Below, piece after piece: positions 53,830-62,540 of a DNA stretch of 64,000 nucleotides. The notes below the pieces were generated by a model, which did not search any database, was not told the origin of the DNA, and worked only from the letters and a program-made list of their open reading frames with translations. Position 1 is the stretch's first letter; each line of letters begins with the position of its first letter. Source of the DNA: Capillidium heterosporum (Eukaryota > Entomophthoromycota > Entomophthoromycetes > Entomophthorales > Capillidiaceae); NCBI GenBank assembly GCA_016630905.1, contig WBMQ01000012.1:372001-436000 (forward strand). The letters are read 5' to 3'. A program made the position numbers and the translations under genes.

Positions 53830-55695
53830 ATGGAAAATATCAACCTATCGTCGATTCCTTGCGATAGATGTAGGCATCAAAGAACTTACTGCGACAAGGA
53901 GCTCCCTACCTGTGGAAAGTGTCAGCACAAATCCTTCGAATGCTCGTATACATTTATCGCTAGAAGAAAACCGGTCAACAAACAAAAACTACATATGGAT
54001 ACGTTGCTAAATGAAGAGGCAGGCAAAGAAAGCTTCAAAAATCTGACCCTTAGCAACTTTAAAGCTCCAGAGACAGTCACTAATAACAAATGTGCAGTGC
54101 AGCAAAACCAAAGCGATAAGGCAACAAAGGTGGGAATAAAGTTGAATGATAGATCTTTGAGGTTGTGGAAGCCCAAGAATAACAGATATTCGATAAGAGA
54201 TACAGTTGTCCATTCCAAGTTATTCCTAGAGTACGTAAATGCCAAGTTTGGTCTTTTGCATGTACTGCTCCGAAATTCCATAGTAGATACCAAGCAAAGG
54301 GTGTTTGTCTTCACGACTGGTACTTTAGACTACTATGGTGAGAGCCCTATCGGAAAGTTGCTGACAATGTACATCGTCCATCATTCCAAACCCAGTTCTC
54401 TAGATGAGCTGATTGGATGTAGTAAGGCTCCATCATCCGTCATACTCCCTCCCATTAGTAAATTCATTGACGTTCAAAGTTTATATGATAAGTTTAGCTC
54501 ATTTTTTATAGTAAATCGATGTATAAAAGCATACTTCCAGTATTGGCATCCTCAATTACCAATAGTCAACAAACGTTTGATAGTCGAAAACTTCGAGAGC
54601 CATCCTCCAGCACTACAGAGCATAATATGCTCCATCGGGTCTACCTACCTTCCAGAGATGACTGATAGCATACGAGATTATTTCAGTGATGCAGCAGTCA
54701 AAGCATTGGAAAGCCGTTATCTGGATTGTACGCTCGATACCATCAGTATACTCCTCCTAACGTCCAGCTTCCAACACAACCCCAAAGACTTCTCCAAAGG
54801 GTTCTTTAAGCTCGGCCTTGCCATCCGAATGAGCTATACCTTAGGCCTGGATAGGGATCCACCACCTGGAACTGATTTGGAGACCATTGAACTTCGAAAT
54901 CGAATATGGTGGTGGCTGCATATATACGACAAGCTGTATGGGTTTGCGGTGAACAAATCGCTTTCTCACGATTTTTGGTACAGCACTAGACCGTCCCCGA
55001 AGCTCAGTACGATGGACTTTTCACAAGATGATTCTGAAGAGTACAAATTTGCCATGATGTGCTCCTGCCTGTTCACCAAATTGTTTGGGGAATTGTGCTA
55101 CATCATGAGCGCCATGATAATCAAGTTTGAATTTTCGACGCGCATTCCACACTTCAAACTGGCAGATGTCAACCGATTGGCACGGACAGCTGGGCAGAAT
55201 TTAGGATTGTGGGAGCAAAAGGTAGATGCCCAGTTTAGAGAGCTCATTATCTACAACGAGGGTAAAGCTGCAGATGTAGCTCCCCCCTTCACCTTCATAT
55301 TGAAGTTGACCATGAACTTTGTCTTACTTCAGACCTACCAAGCTTTTTCCAAGGTCGACGATCGAGATATAGCCATCTACTTTAGGGAGAAAGCTAGTAA
55401 GGTGGCTGATAATATCATTGAATTTTCAGCAAGTATGGGCAATGCCTTCTACTTTGCCGGTCTCTCCTACAAGCTTTACTCCCTCTGCTTGGCCGCCCTC
55501 TACCAGGTTAGGAATGCAAATTCGGAGGATAGTGTGTTGGCAGCAAAATCCATAGCCAACTTGAAGTCGGCCCTGAAGATCTTTCAGGTGGACAGGATTT
55601 ACTGCAGCTTTGCAGCCGAGTACCTGCAGTTAGTTTTGCTGATAGCAAAGGCGGAAAACTTGGACTTGGGGAGTGAGTTCTATGATGTTAGTTAG
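53830..55695 (+). CDS. Zn2Cys6 fungal transcription factor
   Basis: Single exon, 621 aa. The zinc cluster C11-x2-C14-x6-C21-x6-C28-x2-C31-x6-C38 (CDRCRHQRTYC and onward) is complete; a Lys-rich linker follows (KPVNKQKLHMD). The block VHSKLFLEYVNAKFGLLHVLL and the middle region ELRNRIWWWLHIYDKL (about 353-368) are shared with the other copies. It is a sequence-specific nuclear regulator by family, with unknown targets. The family's KDK triplet is YDK here, and FAVNKSLSHDFW replaces FAVNRPFAHDFR, so the middle domain has diverged somewhat. Intact and intronless, with the small secreted protein genes on both sides. Confidence 0.94.
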   Translation: MENINLSSIPCDRCRHQRTYCDKELPTCGKCQHKSFECSYTFIARRKPVNKQKLHMDTLLNEEAGKESFKNLTLSNFKAPETVTNNKCAVQQNQSDKATKVGIKLNDRSLRLWKPKNNRYSIRDTVVHSKLFLEYVNAKFGLLHVLLRNSIVDTKQRVFVFTTGTLDYYGESPIGKLLTMYIVHHSKPSSLDELIGCSKAPSSVILPPISKFIDVQSLYDKFSSFFIVNRCIKAYFQYWHPQLPIVNKRLIVENFESHPPALQSIICSIGSTYLPEMTDSIRDYFSDAAVKALESRYLDCTLDTISILLLTSSFQHNPKDFSKGFFKLGLAIRMSYTLGLDRDPPPGTDLETIELRNRIWWWLHIYDKLYGFAVNKSLSHDFWYSTRPSPKLSTMDFSQDDSEEYKFAMMCSCLFTKLFGELCYIMSAMIIKFEFSTRIPHFKLADVNRLARTAGQNLGLWEQKVDAQFRELIIYNEGKAADVAPPFTFILKLTMNFVLLQTYQAFSKVDDRDIAIYFREKASKVADNIIEFSASMGNAFYFAGLSYKLYSLCLAALYQVRNANSEDSVLAAKSIANLKSALKIFQVDRIYCSFAAEYLQLVLLIAKAENLDLGSEFYDVS

Positions 55696-57005
55696 ATCAC
55701 TCAGCCACCTTTCCATCCTTCCTAAAATGAGTAAGCTCTAATCTTTAGATGGCCCTGGCTACAAGCTCTCGCTTATGCATCTAATTTATTAGTATCCAAT
55801 TGAATTGCACATTTGATTGAATAAGTTTGGAAACATCTAAGTTTTGACAAACCAGCTTTAGAATCGAAGCAACCCAATATCAAGTCCATCCCAGCAAGAT
55901 AAACAAGGTTCTAAATTAAATAGGGTGCAGTTAGTCAGGGACCTATTGAGCACATCTTTTTGGAATGGGCGATTAACTCACTAGAGCGCACATCATAGTG
56001 TTTGTGATAAAGCATCGTAATGGGGAGTAGCTGTAGACATAAAGAGAATGAGCACATACACCTATTTTCATTTCATTTTAAACTTGAGGCCTTGACGGAT
56101 CAATGAGCACTGTACTACTAAAAATTTGCAGTAGCTGTTCTGAGCTAATAAGATACCTTCTTTATAAATAAATTTATATAAAGTATTGAAAATACCCCTA
56201 CTAATTTGAAACGAAGTATTGCGAGAAGCTTCATGATTTGGTAGATGATTCAACCAAGGCTTACGTAGCATCTTTAGGTAGGAACTATGCTAATATTCTC
56301 TGTACCGTTCCAATTTTATCAGGTATAAGAGACGTATAGAAATACATATTACACTTAAACAGACGTCAGAATATTGTAGATATAACTAACAAAATAGCCA
56401 TGTGGGCTAGAGTTTGTAATGGCTAAATCATCTTTGAATCAAGCTTGGAGGTTGGATCGTAGCTTTCAAATTCAAACTGTATTAAGCTTTAAAACAATGA
56501 CTTTTAATCAATGGACTGCTGTAGCAGATATCATAAATAGCATATTTTACAAAATATATAGTTTTCACTTCAAAATGGAATGCATATACAGCTACTGGAT
56601 GAAGAGACTTGATACTCCAAGTTAGAAGCTGATCGAGCAACTGGACTAAAATTACTATAAAAGCATACCTTCAAAGCCTTACAAAGACACAATCCAAATA
56701 GTACTATTGAAGAACAAGAAAAGTCAAACCATACCTATGATTTATTCAACGCGTACAAAACAAAAGACTAAAGGTGGCGAATCTGAATGCCTGATTAATT
56801 TGAGCAACTTTTGTAACCTCAAATCAATTAAATCCAAGAATTTGCATGGCTTCTATATAAAATATCAAACCAACCCATCAAAAACCATAAGCTCCAACTC
56901 AACTGTCAACAAAACTCAATATCAACACGACTACCTACATACTAAACATATAAGCAAAATACAAAATATCAAATTAGAATGTAATATTTATATAAGATAA
57001 AGCAC
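55696..57005. other. Intergenic, no gene seen
   Basis: A 1.3-kb gap. The plus frames at 56419-56625 and 56707-57000 are Lys/Asn/Ser-rich low-complexity reading of AT-rich DNA with no domain, and I do not call them. Confidence 0.5.
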
Positions 57006-57287
57006 TTAACATCCAGAACCACAGGTCCACTTGTGAGTCCAACAGCCACCAAAGCTGGCTGTCTTCTTGCAGGATAAGCTGTTGTAACCTTCGGGCTTGC
57101 AATCATAGCCACGGTTGGATAGGCCATTCAAGAACTGGTCACGGTGATGGGAACCTGAGTAGTGGCAAGCGTTGTCGGTACAAGAGTAGTAGCAGCGGCC
57201 ATTGCGGTCACTGGCGGCAGAGCAGGCAGAGTCACAGGCCAAGGTGGTGGCTACGAGAGTGGCGATGAGGATGAGATTCTTGAACAT
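57006..57287 (-). CDS. Small secreted 10-cysteine protein, copy 1
   Basis: An intact 93-aa frame. Residues 1-17 are a clear signal peptide (hydrophobic, ending TTLA), leaving a 76-residue mature chain beginning with Cys. It has ten cysteines, enough for five disulfides, in the family pattern C-x3-C-x9-C-x3-C-x4-C, a long loop, then five more, ending C-x6-C-x3-C. Conserved blocks are GRCYY, HHRDQFLNGL, RGYDC and HKWTCG. I do not recognise a named family. Size, secretion and disulfide density fit extracellular effector, antimicrobial or toxin-like proteins, but activity is unproven. The 3' two thirds are nearly identical in DNA to the copy at 59336. A TATA-like element lies at 57344-57352. Codons are C/G-rich compared with the surroundings. 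Confidence 0.85.
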   Translation of the reverse strand: MFKNLILIATLVATTLACDSACSAASDRNGRCYYSCTDNACHYSGSHHRDQFLNGLSNRGYDCKPEGYNSLSCKKTASFGGCWTHKWTCGSGC

Positions 57288-58426
57288 TTTGAATTGTTGG
57301 ATTTGGATTTGTTTTTTGTTAAAATTGGATAGTTTTGGAAGTCTTTATATATCTTTGTAGATGTCAATTTTTTATGGTGACTTTGTATGTTATGTAGTGG
57401 GTTTTTGAGAATCTATGTGTTTTTAAAGTATGTACCGAAGTTTAACAGTATATCAGTTGTCTCGTATAATTCTTTTCAATATATTGAGCCAGGTGTATTC
57501 TGTCGATAAGCAATGGAAGTAGAACTTCGGTATAGTGGCTCGACCAGCTTGATTGGAAAGCTTCCTATTTAGCCTCGAAGTTGGGTAAGCACTAATGTGA
57601 AAAGGTGTCACTGCACTTATTGCAATGTATCCATAGGAAATTTCCTCCATATAGGTAAATAAGACTCGGCTTTGATTTGAAACGTAAATCACTTTGTCGA
57701 TATTCAGCCAGCCTTTGCTATATTTAGCTAACACTTTACCAAATATAGTTACATTAAAGTGCTACGTCTCGCATGCAAACTGCCAAACTAAAGATGGCTT
57801 TGGTCTATAAAAGGTAGAATTGATGAATCCAATGGTAAATAGTTTAAGACCTAGGTACCTTTACCAATGTTATTCCATCTACATATAGATGGGTTTTATT
57901 CTAAAACCTACATCTGCAGGCTAGCAGTTGAGCGGATGCCAAATCGATTAGCTTGGTTATATTTATGGAAGAATGTTGCAATTGTGCCTCAAGCATATTT
58001 TAGTTTGGCTCCCTTGATCGGCTGAATTTAATTGTCTTGCCAAAGTTGGTAAAGTTGCTGACGGCATATTTAAGCGTAAAGACCTTGACAGGTAGCTAAA
58101 TTGTCCAAGTTATCCAAAACCAAATTCATGTATGACGGAATGGACAGGGTATCTTTGGGGTTGGATCTGTAGGATGGCTTCTGTTAGGTGAGATTTATGC
58201 CTTTGCCAATATCCTGCTTTAACTAATAGGTTAAAGCTTACAAGTCCGAAACATATAGGTTGAATGACCAGCATTCCCCTATATGGTTCCGGTACATAAA
58301 TCGAATCTTTACATCACACTCTAAGCAGCTTGAAAACTCTACCGCCAATTTACAAATCAAGTAAACGATGACACCAGGTCACCTATATAAAGTCGACACT
58401 AGCATCCTTCCTCACCAAAGACAAGA
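57288..58426. other. Intergenic, divergent promoter region of two 10-Cys genes
   Basis: 1.1 kb between divergent copies 1 and 2. It holds the TATA box of copy 1, and the dyad plus TATA of copy 2 at its right end. The minus frame 57453-57734 is not supported. Confidence 0.55.
58369..58396 (+). promoter_or_regulatory. Dyad plus extended core promoter of 10-Cys gene copy 2
   Basis: TGACACCAGGTCA (58369-58381) directly abuts the core promoter TATATAAAGTCGA (58384-58396), 30 nt before the ATG at 58427. The dyad matches the TGAC-N5-GTCA sites of the carboxypeptidase promoters. Confidence 0.7.
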
Positions 58427-58705
58427 ATGCTCAAAAATATTTTAATTTTCGCCACCCTAACTCTAGTCGCTTTATCCTGTGATGATGCTTGTACGGCAAC
58501 CAAGGACAGCGGAGGTCGTTGTTACTATACCTGTAAACGCATGTGCAGTTGGGATGCTACTCACCACCGTAATCAGTTTTTGAATGGCTTGGGACTTCGT
58601 GGCTACAGTTGCAAAGCCGAAAGTGCAAGTACTTTGTCGTGTACCAAAACAGGTGACTTTGGTGGGTGTTGGGGTCATAAGTGGACTTGTGGTGCTAACT
58701 GTTAG
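58427..58705 (+). CDS. Small secreted 10-cysteine protein, copy 2
   Basis: An intact 92-aa frame with a 17-residue signal peptide (ending LVALS) and a 75-residue mature chain with ten cysteines. It shares GRCYYTC, HHRNQFLNGL, RGYSC and GHKWTCG with the other copies but is the most divergent: the fourth-to-fifth cysteine spacing is three residues instead of four, and the Asp of HHRDQ is Asn. Function is unknown; probably secreted and disulfide-rich. It is the only family member with the TGAC-N5-GTCA dyad, placed right next to its TATA box. It is convergent with copy 3. Confidence 0.85.
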   Translation: MLKNILIFATLTLVALSCDDACTATKDSGGRCYYTCKRMCSWDATHHRNQFLNGLGLRGYSCKAESASTLSCTKTGDFGGCWGHKWTCGANC

Positions 58706-59335
58706 GTGTTTGGATTTAATAAATACATTTTCATAGTCCTCTTTTGTCAAATTTATATTTCTTAACGTAGTCGGTAGATTTGAAGGTGGTGTAGTCGTAT
58801 ATATAATGTGTTAGCATATGTTACGGGTGTTGGTTTGAAAGTTCAAAGTATATTTGTGCTGGTATATCTATCTACATGGGATAAGTTGCATTCAATAATT
58901 CCACTTATCGATGGAAAAGTTAGAATAGTGTTATGAATTTAACCTTGCAATTTGTAGTTATCAAAACACACTATCTGTACTGCCAACTTGAGGTTCTGAT
59001 TGTAGCTAGCAAATCACCAATTCAACATCTTTTCAGAATACAAATTTGTATCAGCTTACTATAAAGTTTGTCAATACTCTTTGATAAAACTGTCAATATA
59101 AATATATTTTATAATAGTATGCCTTTCTTTTCATGTAAAACACCACGCCCAACCCTATTTCAATTTTTTGTAAGGCTCATATTAAAAATTAGAATAAAGC
59201 ATCAATATAAGTCGGTGATGCTATCTTGCCTATCTTTGCATACCTATTCAACACAAATTAGTTCAAGTGATTACATATAGGCATTAAACACTAACAGCCC
59301 AGCGCTTATAAAAGTAAAATTTATTGAGTATATGC
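58706..59335. other. Intergenic between convergent 10-Cys genes
   Basis: A 0.63-kb AT-rich 3' flank of two convergent genes. Nothing recognised. Confidence 0.55.
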
Positions 59336-59617
59336 TTAACATCCCGAACCACAGGTCCACTTGTGAGTCCAACAGCCACCAAAGCTGGCTGTCTTCTTGC
59401 AGGATAAGCTGTTGTAGCCTTCGGGCTTGCAATCATAACCACGGTTGGATAGGCCATTCAAGAACTGATCACGGTGATGGGAACCTGAGTAGTGGCAAGC
59501 GTTGTCGGTACAAGCGTAGTAGCAGCGTCCGTTACGATCACTGGAAGCGGAACAGGCGTTATCACAGGCCAAGGTAGCAGCGACTAAGGTGGCGATTAAG
59601 AGAACGTTCTTGAGCAT
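59336..59617 (-). CDS. Small secreted 10-cysteine protein, copy 3
   Basis: An intact 93-aa frame; signal peptide 1-17 (ending AATLA), mature chain of 76 residues with ten cysteines. From the third cysteine region to the end it is identical to copy 1 except for one residue (YYAC versus YYSC), while the signal peptide and first mature residues differ more. At DNA level the last about 180 bp differ from copy 1 at only about four sites, so even silent positions are nearly fixed. TATA-like element at 59667-59674 (reading GGTATATAAACC on its strand). Function unknown; same caveats as copy 1. Divergent with copy 4. Confidence 0.85.
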   Translation of the reverse strand: MLKNVLLIATLVAATLACDNACSASSDRNGRCYYACTDNACHYSGSHHRDQFLNGLSNRGYDCKPEGYNSLSCKKTASFGGCWTHKWTCGSGC

Positions 59618-60868
59618 ATTGACTGTTGTGTATTGTTTTTAGTGTGGATGGCTATGCTTTGCATGGTTTATATACCTCTTCAAATGCCATATTTCAACTC
59701 ATATACTTTGAATTATTTAAGCTCACCAAGCTATTTTTTCATGTCTATGTCATCAATATATTGAAAGTCACTTGAGCATTTGGATTCGGTATGCAGTCCT
59801 GTAGCTATATTTAGAGATACTATCAAAGCATATATAGAATTTAAGCGATCCTAAAACGCTAATGAACCTTGATACATCTGCAGGTTTCTTAACATACTCA
59901 TAGCTATTACAAAACATCTGGATAAGGTAGTATTTGTAAAGTATACATGCATACATCCGTACTATGTCCCGTACCCGCTTAAGGGATATTTATACACTAC
60001 TGCCATGGTACCAGCTCAAAGTGGATACGCACTTTATATATAGTCTTTTAGAACAAAGAAGTGGCCTTGAAGTGTTAGAATTAAGTACACTATAGTTTTA
60101 ACCCACCAAGCTTAAAATATATGTTGGAAACGTTTGGTTAGCTCCAATACGTTTACTTATCTTCATATTTGCCAAAGCTGTAGGTATACATTGAAGTTAG
60201 TTCCGAACCAGCTAGAACGTTTAGAACTAACCTGCTAATCTACTTATAATAAAAAAGCCTTTAGGCTATATATAAGCTATTGGAATTAGAGTTAGAACAT
60301 TTGCCTGTCTACAAATGTCCTATTGCAGCAACCACTATATCTTCGGCTATCCAGACCTTCAACCCAAACTTCCATATCCGAATGACTAAATTAGGCAAAA
60401 ATGTAATTAGAGTACTTTAGGTAGAGCAGTCAAAATTTTTGGAATATTTACCCGGAGTCCATGAGCTCTATACTTCAAAATGCATAGCTTATCAGAAGCT
60501 AATTGCTTTCGAGCAGTCACCTACTGCCAAAGTTCAACAGGCATGTCTTGTTATTTTTAAGCGCTGCATGCACAATTTAGTATAGGTTTCTAACAGTAGG
60601 CATTACAAACTATTATAATCCTACCTAATCTAGGCATACGCCGATTTCTGCCTCTTTATTAGAGGCTCAGATGGGTCGTGCCATGTACTTTTATAGATTA
60701 CGGTTTTTATTTCAGAAGCTCGATGCTATGATGTAGAAATCATTTGTAAGGTGATATGCTTTGCTGAAAGTTTGGATACCCCTGATATATTTGATTGAAG
60801 GTAGCGTATATATAGCAGCCCAGAGATCTCTCACATCAAAAACCAAGCATTCCATTCCAATACTAACT
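59618..60868. other. Intergenic, divergent promoter region of 10-Cys copies 3 and 4
   Basis: 1.25 kb with TATA boxes at both ends (59667-59674 and 60807-60814). Half-site-like TGACA words occur but no full dyad was found. No gene is seen. Confidence 0.5.
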
Positions 60869-61144
60869 ATGAAATCCCTAGCTCTACTAATCGCCTTTGT
60901 CGCCGGTGTACTGTCTTGTGACACCGCCTGCTACACCAACGGGGATCGTAACGGTCGTTGCTACTACATCTGCCAGAAAAAGTGCAGCTGGGCTGAAAGC
61001 CACCACCGCGACCAATTTTTGAACGGGCTACAGATTCGTGGTTATGACTGTAACGCCGAAGGATACAACACTTTATCCTGTAAGAAGAATTCTGGATTCG
61101 GAGCTTGTAACTCTCATAAGTGGACTTGTGGTGCCAACTGTTAA
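60869..61144 (+). CDS. Small secreted 10-cysteine protein, copy 4
   Basis: I start at the ATG at 60869 (91 aa), not at an in-frame codon 108 nt upstream, because the upstream extension crosses the TATA box at 60807-60814 and lacks family similarity. Signal peptide 1-16 (ending GVLS), then a 75-residue mature chain with ten cysteines. It shares GRCYY, SHHRDQFLNGL, RGYDC and SHKWTCG. The eighth cysteine is in GACNSHKW, where copies 1 and 3 have GGCWTHKW. The fourth-to-fifth cysteine spacing is three, as in copy 2. Probably secreted; role unknown. Confidence 0.85.
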   Translation: MKSLALLIAFVAGVLSCDTACYTNGDRNGRCYYICQKKCSWAESHHRDQFLNGLQIRGYDCNAEGYNTLSCKKNSGFGACNSHKWTCGANC

Positions 61145-62540
61145 TACTTTTCAATAAAATCTATGTTGTTTTCTTAATATATGTACCGCCAACTCTTAAT
61201 TTGTATATTTGGCTATATACATAATGCGTATATAGTTTTCTGATATTTATAAGGCTATAGTTGTATCAGATCCATTTATTTTTCAAATCGATGGTTTTCA
61301 ATCAGGATATAGGAATTCCAAAGTTCGGTTCCTTGGCTCATAACTGTTCAGGAAATCTGGGCAAGTTTTTATAACTCAATAGTGAGAATCTGTTCAAAAT
61401 CTCTGAACAGAGTTCTAACTTTATAAAAAGGTCTCAAAATATATAAAGTCGACAGCCATCGTTCGATACCACAAGCTAAGACAGTAATCAAAAGTTACTG
61501 CTACACTGTTTATAATTAATTAGGTCTAATATATCTAGATTTATAGATGGGCTTGCAAATTCAATTCCAAAATAAAAGGATACTATCATTTATTTAAGTG
61601 TACTATTCTGTCTGTTTTGGAACATATAGCGATAGTCTATGGATCAAAGATTCCTCGATTTGAGTTTCGTAAGAGAAAAAACAAATCTACGCATCAAAAG
61701 CTGAGATAGGTGCTTGACAGATTTAGATATAACCTCTAAAAAGAATAGCTACACACTTGATTGCAACTAATAGTAGTGCTGAATTTACATTTAAGTTTTG
61801 GATGGCTTCACATAGTTGGACGTATAGATTCTAGGCCTACTTACACTACTTCCATTTTATATATCATATCGCTTTTAGTATTCTAAATTCTCTAAGCAAG
61901 GAAGCAATAGGCTCGGAATTAAAGTGACCCAGTTTAGGTTTATAGTTCTATCAGTTAAGTTTACTTTTTGCAGTAGTAGGTGGATAGCTGATGAGTGTTT
62001 AAAGGTGTAAGTATTTGGTAAATCTTTCGATCCTATGAGATTTGTTCGCTTTGTCAATCTTTGCAACTTATAAATTGACATATTTTGATGGGCAGCTAAA
62101 GCCAAGCAGAAACTACTTGGTACTGCCCAATTCAAAATTTCGGAAGAGTTGTTCATTGCAGCCCATATCCAAACTTGCTAACTATGCAAAGCTTCTAATT
62201 TGTAATTCATCTTCCAATTAGAATTCCCTACCATCTTTAAGCTTTTACTTATACTGCACCTGTTTCAAGTTGCTGCAACAAACCTACATTGCCCATCAAT
62301 TTAAATATTAGTTCGATAAGGAAAGCTCAAAAGCAATACAAACTGTTGCAAATATTGTGGAATGGAGCCCTATTAGCATCCTAGTTTTAGGTAAATGCCA
62401 ACTTAATATATGTGTAAAAGCTTAATTCCATACACTATTCTAAAGCAGTCTATTTTAAACAATGCTGATCATATAAGCTATCTTAACTTTTATAAACAAT
62501 TGTAAACTATTTATACAGGCTTTTATGATCTTAGTATTCA
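61145..62540. other. Intergenic with promoter relic
   Basis: 1.4 kb between 10-Cys copy 4 and a Zn2Cys6 gene. It contains the orphan core promoter at 61440-61452 with no frame behind it. The minus frame 61875-62156 is not supported. Confidence 0.5.
61440..61452 (+). promoter_or_regulatory. Orphan core promoter TATATAAAGTCGA
   Basis: The same 13-mer as at 58384-58396. The following 20-25 bp also resemble the 5' UTR of that gene (AAGTCGACA, then a CATC word, TC-rich bases, ACCACAAG versus TCACCAAAG). No coding frame follows, so a gene may have been lost here. Confidence 0.5.

Noticed and set aside
56707-57000. 97-codon Lys/Asn/Ser-rich frame
   Set aside because: Its composition is what random AT-rich DNA gives; no signal peptide, domain or promoter.
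57344-57382. Possible TGAC-N5-GTCA dyad upstream of 10-Cys copy 1
   Set aside because: Only half-sites (GTCACC and TGACATC) with the wrong order and spacing are present, so the dyad claim is limited to sites that match exactly.
60761-60868. N-terminal extension of 10-Cys copy 4
   Set aside because: It crosses the TATA box and lacks similarity to the family, whose signal peptide starts at 60869.
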